Positions 49,051 through 61,510 of a stretch of 64,000 bases of DNA are shown here, piece by piece. The notes under the pieces were generated by a model. It searched no databases. It was not told the DNA's origin and worked only from the letters and a program-made list of their open reading frames with translations. This DNA is from Membranipora membranacea (Eukaryota > Bryozoa > Gymnolaemata > Cheilostomatida > Membraniporidae): positions 24,673,681 through 24,737,680 of the forward strand of contig OU612071.1 in assembly GCA_914767715.1 (NCBI GenBank). Direction: 5' to 3'. Position 1 is the first letter of the stretch, and every line of letters begins with the position of its first letter. Position numbers and translations under genes: made by a program.

Positions 49051-49133
49051 GGAGGTGGCTCAGTTGGTTAGAGCGCCGGTCTGCCATAACGATAAAGTTT
49101 TGAAGGTTGTGGGTTCAAATCACCGGTTTGGAA
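49051..49133 (+). tRNA. tRNA-like sequence with A and B boxes, probably a pseudogene or SINE head
   Basis: ggaggtggctcagttggtta followed by gagcgccgg gives a good D-arm and A box (tggctcagttgg), and ggttcaaatca at 49112-49122 is a B box at normal spacing. An anticodon stem cannot be formed cleanly and the acceptor ends do not pair well. A true tRNA is therefore unlikely; a tRNA-derived element or decayed copy fits better. Confidence 0.45.
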
Positions 49134-50386
49134 CACTGTTTTTTTAATCAACCATCGACAATTCTATCGATTCAAGATCTAGGGTGTATATGTAATTTTG
49201 GCTTCACTGATCGTAAACAGTTGTTGTATCTTTTTCACCTGTAGATGAAATACCAGTTTCAAAGATGACACCAGCTCGTATAATTTCATTATACCCCTGA
49301 TGAATCAGAGGAGTGTGTTGTAACATAGTTGATTTAGGTACCTGGGAACCACTGACCTATATAAAACATCCAGCTGGACTGTTATAACATTGAGATTGTG
49401 AAAATACAAATCCTATAGAGCTGTAAAAAATGGTACATTATTGACATTTTAGAAGTATTTGATAGGAACTCACAAAATAATGAACATCATGACTTCATAT
49501 TCAAACTAAAGCACAACAAGCTCAATGATATCGCAGTAAACTTAAAATGTTTTCTTAAATTTATCTGAGAATATTTTCAGTGGTGTACCGAGGAGTATTG
49601 GCAATAAGTACTCAGCTTTTTACAGCCATCGGAGATTTCTGATCAGCACCTGTTTCACCTTATGTGCTCTGACTTGGCAAGTAACGTTTGTTTGTGCTGA
49701 CTATTAGAGGTTTTTAATTGATATGACACTGCTGCTGAATTTTATCTTGGATACATATTATACAAGTCATACTCATCTTATTTCTAGCTTGATCTCCCAG
49801 TTTTTACTGAATTGGTTTTTGCTGTAATTCTGCATTATCAGCAAATTTCGACAACGTTGTGTTAGAGCTGTCAAGTTTGAATGGACTGAAATTCTTTGTC
49901 AATTGCAAGGTTTTTCACAAAATTGAGAAAAGAGAATTCATGTGTTGTTGCAGTTGACTGTTACCAAAGGATTTTATTGAAGATCAACTTTAGAAATTGT
50001 TTTTGTAGTTTATATCTCATTGCTTTACCTGTAAGCAAGGTTGTAGCTAGCTGAAAATCGTTTGACCAGCTTTCCACTCCGCTTTTTGAGGACTATGAAG
50101 TTAAGAGGGTTTTCAGGAGCTTTCAGACTTTGGATCATGAGGTTTTTGATATTTTTATTTCTGTTTTGATAACTGCAGCTTAGATGTTTTAATCTGTTTT
50201 GGAGACACATAAATGATGATTTGAGCTGGTTGATGCAAGTTTTTATGTTTTAGACAATGATATATCTCTCATTATAAACAAGCAAAAATGCAAACATTTT
50301 GTCCGTCTCTGACTGTTACTGATTGCTGTGAGATTAGCAAACGGTAATATTATACCAAATCCCATGTGAGAGAAAATTACAACGAA
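49134..50386. other. No gene seen
   Basis: AT-rich. If the tRNA-like sequence is a SINE head, its body would start here, but no tail could be identified. Confidence 0.35.
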
Positions 50387-51950
50387 TAAGTGAATATTTG
50401 AATAGTAGAATAACCATACTCTTCGATTCCACAAGCTCAGAAATTCCTAGCCGAATAGTGAATAACCGAATAATCTTATTCATCATCCCTATAAGCTCAG
50501 AAATTCCTAGCCGAATAGTGAATAACCGAATAATCTTATCCATCATCTTTATAAGCTCAGAAATTCCTAGCCGAATAGTGAATAACCGAATAATCTTATT
50601 CACATCCCTATAATCTGAGAAATTCCTAGCCGAATAGTGAATAACCGAGTAATCTTATTCATCATCCCTATAAGCTCAGAAATCCCCAGCCGAATAATGA
50701 ATAACCGAATAATCTTATTCATCATCCCTATAAGCTCAGAATTTCCTAGCCGAATAGTGAATAACCGAATAATCTTATCCACCATCTCAATAAGCTCAGA
50801 AATTCCTAGCCGAATAGTGAATAACCGAATAATCTTATTCATCATCTCATTAAGCTCAGAAATTCCCAGCTGAATAGTGAATAACCGAATAATGTTATTC
50901 ATCATCTCTATAAGCTCAGAAATCCCCAGCCGAATAGTGAATAACCGAATAATCTTATTCATCATCCCTATAAGCTCAGAAATTCCCGGCCGAATAGTGA
51001 ATAACCGAATAATCTCATTCACCATCTCAATAAGCCCAGAAATTCCCAGCCGAATAGTGAATAACCGAATAATCTTATTCATCATCTCTATAAGCTCAGA
51101 AATTCCTAGCCGAATAGTGAATAACCGAATAATCTTATCCACCACCTCTATAAGCTCAGAAATTCCTAGCCGAATAGTGAATAACCGAATAATGTAATTC
51201 ATCATCCCTATAAGCTCAGAAATTCCCGACCAAATAGTGAATAACCGAATAATCTTATTCATCGTCTCTATAAGCTCAGAAATTCCTAGCCGAATAGTGA
51301 ATAACCAAATAATCATATTCATCATCTCTATAAGCTCAGAAATTCCCAGCCGAATAGTGAATAACCGAATAACCTTATTCATCATCTCAATAAGCTCAGA
51401 AATTCCCAGCCGAATTGAGAATACCCGAATAATCTTAATCATCATCCCTATAAGCTCAGAAAATCCCGGCCGAATAGTGAATAACCGAATAATCATATTC
51501 ATCATCTGTATAAGCTCAGAAATTCCCAGCCGAATAGTGAATAACCGAATAACCTTATTCATCATCTCAATAAGCTCAGAAATTCCCAGCCGAATTGTGA
51601 ATACCTGAATAATCTTATTCATCATCTCTACAAGGTCAGAAATTCCCAGCCGAATAGTGAATAACCGAATAATCTTATTCATCATCTCTATAAGCTCAGA
51701 AGTTCCTAGCCGAATAGTGAATAACTGAATAATCTTATTCATCATCCCTATAAGCTCAGAAATCCCCAGCCGAATAGTGAATAACCGAATAATCTTATTC
51801 ATCATCCCTATAAGCTCAGAAATTCCCGGGCGAATAGTGAATAACCGAATAATCTTATTCACCATCTCAATAAGCCCAGAAATTCCCAGCCGAATAGTGA
51901 ATAACCGAATAATGTAATTCATCATCTCTATAAGCTCAGAAATTCCTAGC
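50387..51950. repeat. 60-bp minisatellite, about 26 units
   Basis: The unit is cagaaattcctagccgaata, gtgaataaccgaataatctt, attcatcatccctataagct. Nearly every unit is exactly 60 bp (one of 59 near 50,600). Because 60 is divisible by three, frames of up to 441 codons stay open on the minus strand with a 20-residue period (LFTIRLGISELI-MMNKIIR). Each unit contains the inverted repeat gaata-atct-tattc. Sequence divergence among units is low and spread evenly. There is no sign of codon-position bias, and both strands are open. Confidence 0.95.
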
Positions 51951-54757
51951 CCTACATACTAGGAGTTATCTCCCCTTGTAGTTGAATTCAAATTGAATGC
52001 ATATTGAATTACAAGTGCACAAGTATGTCTGTCTTTCAAAATGTTACTGTCTATAATATGTATTAGTATATCACTTTCAGGTCGAATTTATTCATCATTA
52101 TGATGATGTAATCATAGTTTCAGAAATGAATGTAGGACATCTTCTCGCTGCAAATCGATTTTAAGATCAAAACTATGTAGGTCCCAAAAGCGTGCCAAAT
52201 CCTTTTTCCCTTTTTTATGACTCATTTTAATAATCTCTGCTCTTAGTACTTTTTAACCTTTGTAAGCATTCAATTTTATCAATACCATGACATCGGATGT
52301 GAAACTAAACTAAACTATTTTTATTGCAAGTTTTTTATTAAGGTTTTTGATATATAATATATAATTATAAAAGAATGCAGCTCTGCAAACAAGTCAACTT
52401 CATCCACCGTCAAATAACTACCACAAATTACACATGGATAACAAAATCACCTCATTAAATGTTTACCCCACATCACTTCTCTTTGTTTTTGACATCAACT
52501 GCTACAATCATGAAAATATGCAAACTTTGCTATTTTTGTAAGAATAATTTAAGAGCCTTGCATTTTAAATTAACTTACTGTTTTCAATCCACGATAAACC
52601 TGGCTGATGTATCTCTGTTCACAACAAGTTATCATACGCGTAGGGATAATACCCTTTTGAAGTATTAGAGGCAAGGAATCACTCAGTAAAAGATGGTGCA
52701 CTATGCACAAACTGTAAAAGGAATGACTATGTCCGCTAATAAATGGCTTGAATTTGTTTTCAACTGCAGACCCCTAAATGTCAGGTTAGTTTTGACTAGT
52801 TAAATTGAAAGGAGTGTTCAGGTTCTGTGACCATACACAGTTGTATGAATTCCAATAAGTACCAAAGATTTTCCAGAAATCTCTTCATGTGTGATAAAAA
52901 TTAATATTTTTCTAGTTGTCTGCTCTTCACAATATAATCCAAAATGATGTCAACTTCTGTGTTCTCCATATTATTGAAGTAGTTCAGTATGCAGAGTCAC
53001 CACCTTTCACACATTGCTGCAAGAGACCAGGGATCGATTCATGGCTACTCTCGTTAGGCCCTTTCATCAGCGCTTTTACCTGTGATTGTTTCTGGGGCCA
53101 AACCTTACATGAGCTCAGTGTGCATTCGGCAAATAAAGTACATTTAGTATAATTGGAAGAATTAAGTAATTGCAGGAGAACAAATTCTGAGGTTAAATTA
53201 TCACGAGTCAAGATTGTAGGAGGGTCTGACTTCCCCTCATAAATCAGGAACTGCAGGCGAGGTGAATGAAGAAAATCTGATAATTGAAACTCTATATATG
53301 ACTGGCCAAGCGATACATAATACTAACTAGCACTTTTGTCAAACTGAGATAATTGGCCTTTTGTGTCCGAATTGTATACATCATATGGTGGGAAGCTAGC
53401 TATTTAAACTAAAATCGTCAACCATTTGTATTTTGGTTCGATTTATGTGATCATAAGTGAAACAAGAACCAAGGTTTAAAACTGGGAATTTAAAACTCCA
53501 TATTTTCAGTTTTGCCAGTTAGTCCTTTGTCGCACTGGGCCAGCGATATGTCTGCATAAAATGGATGTAACCTGAAAGACTGTGCAACTGAATTAATGTA
53601 TTTGATAAAGATATCGGTCAAATATAATTAAATTTGACATTAAACTCATGCTTTTTCTAATCTTTAAATTCGATTGAAATCCTGCTAGTAATGGACTTTC
53701 AAAAATCACGATTCCGTATCATCGGAGAGAAAGGGCTCTATCACTTCATATTATTCAGACACAATCTCATTATTAGTTAAGGTTTGAAAACATTGATTGA
53801 TAAAAATATTCATTGCTATTGTCGAGAATGAAGATGGCGGCAAAACCGTAATATATGTTTTATAAAGGAGTATTAATATACGGATGACCTTAACTTAGTA
53901 CGTAGAATATACCGACCAGCAAATGTCTGAATAAAGTTACAAAAATACAATAATTACTTGATGGCCTCTTTCTTTAAGTGTATGGTAACTACCTGAATGT
54001 CCTGTAAATCTGTATGTGTAGAAGCTACATCATCAGTCAAATAAGCAGTGGGTTAAGTAGTAAAAGCAGTAAGTGATATACATCTAAGTAGTAGCACAAG
54101 TAGTTGTTGTATAAATGGTTGCATTCATTGACTACTTAATCTAGTACTAGTCTAATTATCCATATTAGACATAAGATAGTAAAAGTGGTCAAAGAGGTAG
54201 TAGCAGTAGCAGTACCACAAGTAGTTGTAATGATATCAGAATCAGTAGTGGTTGTCATAGCAGCAGTAGTAGAAATAATGAGGGGAGCGCATGAACCCTC
54301 AGGATGTCCGTGGAATGTATGCTTTGGTATAGCTAAAACAGAAGATCAAACTATTATTATCATGAAAAGACAAATAGATTGATCCACATATATGGCCATC
54401 TGAAAATAAATGAGTCTTTGCATGCCATACTATTTTACATATCGACATGTTGAGGGGCTCCTCCAGAGAAGGAATATCTCAAAGCCCTTTTAGAGAACGC
54501 CACTTCAGTTGATTAGCGGAATTTCTTGCATACATTAGTTTTCTGCATCTGTATATATTCAATAACCAAATATCAATCTGGATGCCAATCAATCAGATGC
54601 TTAGTTGTATCTCAAGCGCTGTATTAATACTATAATAGTATCTGAGATGTATATTTATGAAGGATTGAATTGAAATTTCATAGGAAAAAAAAATTGGCAA
54701 CGCCATATCATTGTCCTTGAATGTGAGGTAAAAGCTTTCAGACAAAATTGCCCTCAA
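51951..54757. other. No gene seen; AGT-rich tract
   Basis: Open frames of 60-82 codons are unsupported. An imperfect (AGT)n tract lies at about 54,040-54,285. A weak similarity exists between 52,165-52,310 and 41,990-42,150. Sequence just below 54,757 would be 3' UTR of the secreted-protein gene. Confidence 0.4.
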
Positions 54758-57700
54758 TTTACAGGTAGCTGTTATTGAACTCACGTCTGATGGCTGGTAT
54801 GTTGAAATAAAAATTTAGATTAATGGCAGATTCTCCAGTTACCAATTTTGTCACCACTAATCTTTGCTCACCGGTCATCAGCTGTAGTACTGCCAAGTAT
54901 GCATCTATCAAGTATGAGAAAAGTTATTCTTAGTTGCAGGTTTGGATTGTCTCCAACAGTATAATTCATGAAGCACTCTGTGCAAACTCTTATTTCCCAA
55001 TTTTGGCTTCACATCACTGAGAACAGTTAAGCTTAGACTTGCCTTCATCAAGAACGTGTTGTAGGATGACATTTTCTGCGCCTATCCTTCTCACAGTGAA
55101 GACACGCTCGTCAGCCAAGAACTTATCACTGCAACCTTTGTTGGTTCCGCTTGAGTTCTGGCATTTTGGATCCTCTGGCAATAAACTACTCTGTCCTGTG
55201 TAATCCTAAAGTGTATATAAGACATTTTGAACAGAAGAGAGAAAACTCAGTAAAATACAATTTTTCATATTATAATGAAGATTCTTTAACAAGTTCGCAT
55301 TGAGCTCCATCCAGGCTTTGCCAGAAATGTTTTGGGTAATATAAGACGATAATCTTATGCATCGCACCTAAAAGACTAATTATCGACAACAAGTTCACCA
55401 TTGTTAAATTTATCTTCTTGCTGACTAGAACCCTACCTTGGTGACTACACTTGTGTAGTTCACAAGTATCCTCTTATTATCTGCACCTTCCATCGCCTCC
55501 GTCTCATTTCTCAATACCTGACCTGATGCCCGGTCGTAATTCACAAACGCATATCTCTGCAAAGTATACAAATTTACAAATAAATCTCGTAAACTTAAAA
55601 GATGGCATTGTCTATGTTTATAACCATCCACTTTTGTTATGTTATACAAGTCGTTTTATTTGTATGGAATATAATTGTGAAATGATAAATATATGCTGTT
55701 ATTATTGTAATCCTTCTAATACTTGTAGGGGTGGTATGACTGAGATGCTGAGGTGGATACTAGGAGAATAAGTAAGAAGGTGGTACACCGTGTTAAAAAA
55801 GTTTAGCATCATAAACCTGTTGCCATAACTACAAAATGTTTAAAACAAGCCGTAAAAATGTATAAATCAACCTCAAATAAATGCATTAGATTATTTGCCG
55901 AATAGGCAACCCACCTCTGTTCCAGGTATTCTTATGGTGACTGCTTCTTCAGTGATGTAGTCATAATTCTCGTTGCACCCTCGATAAAGCTGAAACTGAC
56001 TGATCTCAAAATCTGAAATAGACATGGGAGAATGGATTAACCACAGAATAAGAACAGTTTATAATGGTAAACATAGTGCAATTCTTTGGTGGCTGCTCAC
56101 TGGACTCTGCTGTTCGAGCTAACCAGCCCTAGCAATCACCAATCACCAAATCATCAATTGGGCTTTGGCATGCTTGAATGAAGTTTAGCCAGCTTGGGTA
56201 GGGCAGGTTGGTGGAAATTGGTAGTGCCAGCACCGTCAGTTCAAGCCTTTGACCATACATCACACTGTGTTTATCACTGGCTGTAACTGAAGAGCGGTTG
56301 TGAGACACAGTAGGTCATATGCCACTATAAACGACCTACTCGAGTTGTGTAGGGCAATGACATGTACTTATCATATATTTAGGAATATTGAGTGTCTGCC
56401 TAAAAACCATAAGCCAAACAAAAAGCCATATCCCTTGACACTCTTTAGTCCTCTCACCATCATTCTCATATTGCCATGAAAATGTGGCTAAGTTCCAATG
56501 ATTTCACCGGAGAAGAAAGCTATTGAATTTGATGGTATTTCCAATGAATTGGAATTACAGTACAGTCACTAACTTGTCAGTGTAGTTTGACATATCAGGG
56601 TTTTAATTTTTCTGGCCTATCACTGCTGGCTTCAGTAGTAATAACTATCCGTCTCAATGTAAACACTCACTTTTTGACACAGAGGTAGATTGGATGCCGG
56701 CTCTTATCTGTTTATCGGCGGAAGGTGACAAGTACAGTCTGCTGCTCAAGTCATCTGGGAGATGAAACAGGGTAAGATGTCAGTAAGGGTATAAATTTAG
56801 CTAGGAATGTTGACATGCTCATATTTCAATCTCACCAAAATTTACTACTTATGATGAGAGAGTACAGTTTGGGAAAATTGATTATATACATCTTTTTTTT
56901 GTACATTCATAAAGAAAAGAATTTCAGGGTACAGAAACCCTACTTATAGGCTTAAAATCTACCAAGAGCCTAACACATGCTATAGCCAGGCAGTTATTTA
57001 TGGTAAAGTTGTGTCAAATTTGCATGGTATGAAATTTCAATGACCTATCGATGGTGGAAATAGTGCCTCCCATATGCCTCCCACTTAACCATGTAGATCA
57101 TCTGATTATTTTTAATCATGAAAATCTGACATAACTTTGTCACGAGTAATTGCCATACTATAACAGGAATTGGTCTCATTCTACCAACCTTGCTGATCTT
57201 GGCCTGAGCCGGATACGACGCTACGTCTTTTCCGATAATAGTTATGACTTGTGAAGCTGATACTTCCATTGTATGTTGAGAACTTGATGAGGTAGTCGTA
57301 CAGAGACCAGAAGGATTGAGCCATCTGATATGTAGGACCGCTGTTAAGTGGGTTCAGGTACAGATTGGACACAGATCCTAAAAAAATCATTTTATGACAC
57401 AGGAATGTGATACAAATCAGGGAAGATATTCAAAATCAAAACACATAATAAGGGTTTCAACATAATATTTGCTAACATATTTTACATCAACTTTCTTTAT
57501 TTCTGAATCCAATCTTAGAACGCAGGCTAGCATAGTAAGATCCTCCCGTCCAAAAAGTAGAAAAAATATTTTGACCAATTTGATTTCATTCTTTGTTGAC
57601 CTGGAATACATATTCTATGTAGTTAGAGTGTTTCCAACATTGCAGAAGAAAATCACAACTACCCACCATAAAGTGCAATAAGAGTAGATATGATGGATCA

Positions 57701-60210
57701 CATATGGTATCGGAGTCAGAATGATATCAGGGTTTATCTGTTTAAGTTATATAACGTACTTGGCATGAGTAGGATGTTGACAACTTACTCAGAGAGATAC
57801 GATCATATGAAGCTCCAACACTATACACAAAAAGTCTACTGTCCCCACATCCAGTTATGCTACCAGTATTCATCTTAAGTGAAGAAAATGGTGTCAGAGT
57901 TAATGAAAGGATTACTTCCAGGTCACATGAAATTATCAACTTGAATTGGCAACAGACCCAATCTCGAAATATTATACATCATCTTCATGCTAAAATTATT
58001 TTAGTTATTTTAGAAACACTATCATACCTATCATTGATCAATACAAACAGGAAGCACCCATTGGCTAAGCTTGGTTATCATTTTAAACGTGCAGGTAGAC
58101 AAGACATCACTCATTGTTGGGCTATTATTTCTTGGCAAGGTCATCATTTAAGCCTGAGGGTACAAACTGTTACCGTAGTCATTGCAGAAGATGAAGCTCC
58201 ACCAGAATCATGTATGTACCTCGTTATTCCGTTGTAACTTGACTCAAGACGTACATGAGGTGTCCCATATCCAGAGTTATGTACCCACATATCGAATAAA
58301 GCTGTAGCAAATCAGAACTTTGTGTTATCAACATTGGAGGTTAGCAAATACATGCATACATATAGTTTTAGTCAGTTTGCAAAATATCTCCAATATTATT
58401 GGATGAGACAAAATGTGTCGATTTATCGGTTACAGTAAATGATTTAATTCATTCAATATGGTAAGTCATCTTCAGCAGCAGCAGCATCTTCAGAAACCAA
58501 AAAATCTTTAACGGCTGTCTTTATTATATTGTGAGAATACAATTCTGAAAAAATGAACAAAATTTAGACTATTAGTTACTACTCTAGGGTACATGGAGGC
58601 ACTCTGAAAAAGAATTTGGTTAATTTCGAACCGTGACTTCCAAAGAATGCTCATACTATTTTGAATAAATATCCTTCAATGTTAATGATGTAATCCCTCA
58701 AACACGACGTAAAAGTTTATCTCACATCCTGATATTTTGGTGAGTAAATGTTAATTTCCTTATCAAATTCGTTATTGGATTACTCGCTTTTTGATTGGTT
58801 ATCATTATTCTCATTCACTAATTTTCCTTTGAGTGGTAATTTGTATGATATCATCACGCCCTCTATAGAACTAGTCATAACAGGATCAGGTTACCAGTGT
58901 GACAGTTATGTGTACTGAATGTGGTCTTTTATTAGGACCCTCTTAACATTCTTGTATCAGATAATATTTTCAAAGATGATTAGGCTATTTTTTCTAATAA
59001 TAGACTCATGCGATGCAATACGTTTTGCTTGAGTTAATTAGTAAAGGGATGATGATATGAACAACTTTGTTCATAGTTAATCATATTTTTTGCCTATCAT
59101 AACTTCCTGGTGCTTCATTCCTAATGCTCAGCGAGCCTGAAACCGGAACTCAGTGTAATCTTATGATTTTGTAACACATGATTTTGTAACCAGCTCGGTC
59201 AATATGAACAGTTTAGAACGAAATAAACTCAACTTTCCTTGGTCGCTAGAAAAAAGAGACAATCAATCAATCAATTCATGCCAGTCAAGTACAGAACTAC
59301 TTGTCCACAACTACGGTAGATCTAAGTTGCTTAACCCAATCTCAAAACAATTAATTTTTTTTGAAATAGAACAGGATGCCCTCAAGTTTTTTTTCGATTT
59401 GAAAGGAAAATCCGGTGAGAAGTTACCTCTTGGGTCACTTTGCCATTGTCCACCCAGTATCTGAAGAGAGTTGCCTTGTACTGATGCTGGTACTTTGAGA
59501 TATCTCTTTGTATTGAGATCCTGTAGTCTGAACAGGCCAACATAGTGGTAAGAGACACAACTTCCTTCACCATATACCAACAAATCTGAAATTTGTAGTA
59601 TGACAAAAATTATTGTAGGTAACGATTGTTGATCGTTTGCGCGACCTGGAATAAAACAGCGCGACAGCAAAAAAGATTATACCTAAAAAGCACATATCAC
59701 ATCACATTTGGGTCAAGGTCAGATTAGATCAGAGGCCCACTGATCACAAGCTGCACTAGACAATGACCACAGATACCGGGTCAACACTTTTCTGTGTTAT
59801 TGAAGTTACTAGAATCAGAGGCAGGTGAGAGAGAGGGGAAACTCTAGCTAGCTGTGAACTCATAGTAAAGTTTAATGAATGAGACAACCTATGGTAATAA
59901 GCTAGTTAAAAATATTTCCTTAAATTGCAAAGAATCAAAGCCTGTGAGGCTGCATGTTGCTGTGAGGCTGCAGTTTGGACTTCACTGATGGATAGCCTTG
60001 GAATCCTTAGATTCGGCGCCTAATAAAACCTTTTTAACTAGATTGAGTGACAAGCAAATCCCTAAATTGCTGATAACACCTTATGATTGATAGAGATGGT
60101 CAGCATATGGGACACACTGCATGTGATACTCTCTAATATGACTTACCAAGGAGTATGAAGATAAGACTAGCGGCGTATGTCAGCTTGATGTTAGCCATCT
60201 TGTTCATCAT
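54758..60210 (-). CDS. Secreted protein precursor with furin-type site, eight exons, 304 residues
   Basis: Exons on the minus strand: 60210-60147, 59585-59427, 57377-57189, 56757-56671, 56012-55915, 55556-55437, 55205-55043, 54792-54758. All phases agree and the sum is 915 nt. All introns are GT-AG except the last, which has a GC donor (gaag|gcaagt). Residues 1-21 (MMNKMANIKLTYAASLIFIL and on) form a signal peptide. Exon 2 reads GLFRLQDLNTKRYLKVPASV. Exon 3 holds NYYRKRRSVV, an R-x-[KR]-R furin-type cleavage site. Exons 5-7 carry IPGTERYAFVNYDRASGQVL, sequons NET, NYT and NSS, two close cysteines (CQNSSGTNKGC) and VFTVRRIGAENVILQHVLDE. The protein ends FNNSYL. RYLKV/RYAFVNYD and the VFTVRR strand faintly recall beta-trefoil growth factors such as FGF, but this is only a guess. 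It could be a secreted ligand or matrix factor. Confidence 0.82.
57378..59426. other. Large intron (about 2.05 kb) of the secreted-protein gene
   Basis: Holds open frames at 57,469-57,681 and 57,857-58,237, the latter 126 codons long on the plus strand (INLNWQQTQSRNIIHHLHAK). The latter has no recognised domain and could be an old insertion. Confidence 0.4.
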
Positions 60211-60395
60211 TCAAAGTTTTAACTACTCTTGTGTCAAATCACTGTTTCCTCGAATGAGCTTAACAAAGGAATGACAAAACTTGCTAAGAGTTGTTAATCA
60301 AACTATAAACAGGTCATGTGATTGCAAATAAACACAATGATATACCAATTGCACGCGTCAATGGGTAAATCATTGATGATGCGCGTGATAGAAAT
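60211..60395. promoter_or_regulatory. Shared upstream region between divergent genes
   Basis: The secreted-protein gene (minus) starts at 60,210 and the P2X7-domain gene (plus) at 60,825, so the 615 bases between must hold both promoters. No TATA box is convincing. Confidence 0.3.
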
Positions 60396-60490
60396 TTTGC
60401 CAATGTACATTTTGCCAATGCATTTTAGCAATCCCGTTTTGCCAATATCGTTTGCCAATCACATTTGCCCAACTGCCAATTGCCCATTAA
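60396..60490 (+). promoter_or_regulatory. Cluster of tttgccaat motifs
   Basis: Seven copies or near-copies of t-t-t-g-c-c-a-a-t (attttgccaatg, cgttttgccaat, cgtttgccaatc, catttgcccaactgccaatt and similar) occur in 95 bases at 11-21-bp spacing. The word contains CCAAT (NF-Y) and overlaps the NF1 half-site TTGGC on the other strand. The position between divergent starts suits a regulatory cluster; a decayed tandem repeat is the alternative. Confidence 0.5.
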
Positions 60491-61163
60491 ACCACTGCTG
60501 CCGCAGCTGAGCTTTGCCCAGCAGAGCCACCAGTATTCATAATTAATAGATGAATTTGGCCTCAAAACTATTTGCCAGTGGCTTTGCATGGAGTTATTAG
60601 CTCCTAAGGAAGAATCTCATAACTTCTGCTAACTTCTGCTAACGCTTTTCGCCATAGTGATGACGAGTTCCATACTTGACCAATCAGGTGCCTTAAAAAT
60701 CTAGCTGAGATCCAACACTATTATTTATTTGTTTATCCAGGGCATCACCAATACACCCTGAACAACAAGAGAGAGAATTAGTACACAGGTACAGCATTGA
60801 TAGCAAAATAATTCAACAAACAACATGTCAGATAAATCTAGCTCAAGAAGAAGCACATCCAGCTCATCTTTTATTGATGAGGAAAATGTTTTAGGAGTGA
60901 TGCAGTTGGATCAACCCTGGGTTTTGGAGCCTAGAGTGGTAAGAACAAGAAGAGAAAGCAACAGTGATGATGATCAACCTCAACAGGATGGTGGTGATGA
61001 TAGAGTACCCCAGGTAAGGTTTGTTATGAATGAAAGAAATTGTGACAGTGTGGATTATTATCTGATGTCACTACTCTACAACCAACTCCTTGGTACACTC
61101 CAATTCTGCAAACATTCATCATTTCCTGGGACAGACAAGCACTATGCATAGTGTGCTTCATAC

Positions 61164-61187
61164 CAAGGAGTAAAACTTTACTCCTTG
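61164..61187. repeat. Perfect 11-bp hairpin in intron 1
   Basis: caaggagtaaa-ac-tttactccttg. A single further caaggagt word lies at about 61,531, beyond the MITE described next. Confidence 0.85.
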
Positions 61188-61373
61188 TTCATATGCTTCC
61201 CACTTCAAATTTGTGAAAATATTATTCATGCAAGTTGTTCATGTTGTTGTAATATTTATTTGTCATATAGTGTTTTATGGCTAAAAAATATACACCCGGG
61301 CAATGTTGAAACTTAGGCATATGACTGGATGAAATTTTGTAAGGCCTGATGTACTCCAGGGGGGGGGGGGGGG

Positions 61374-61510
61374 CGGAGGGGGGCTCTTTCAATTAGCAAC
61401 AGAAAAATAGCAATCTGATTGCTCACTCAGCAAGTACGCGGTACCTGCCAGTCATTGAAGGAACTATATATTGTGGGTGAGCGATTTTGGGTAATTGAAA
61501 GACCCCTCCG
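61374..61510. mobile_element. Small intronic MITE next to a poly-G run
   Basis: Ends cggaggggggctctttcaat-type (left) and taattgaaagacccctccg (right) are inverted copies, continuing imperfectly inwards (left gaaaaatagcaat, right gcgattttgggt). A run of about 15 G immediately precedes the left end. Confidence 0.65.

Noticed and set aside
49051-49133. Functional tRNA gene
   Set aside because: A and B boxes are present, but a regular anticodon stem and acceptor pairing cannot be drawn, so it is listed as tRNA-like only.
50600-51925. 441-codon minus-strand frame with a 20-residue repeat
   Set aside because: It follows from the 60-bp period. The plus strand is also open for long stretches and no start-context, splice site or domain supports a gene.
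50387-51950. CRISPR array
   Set aside because: The 60-bp units are contiguous with no variable spacers, and the DNA is eukaryotic.
57857-58237. 126-codon plus-strand gene inside the intron of the secreted-protein gene
   Set aside because: No domain, splice partner or promoter is visible, and random frames of this size are expected in a window this large.
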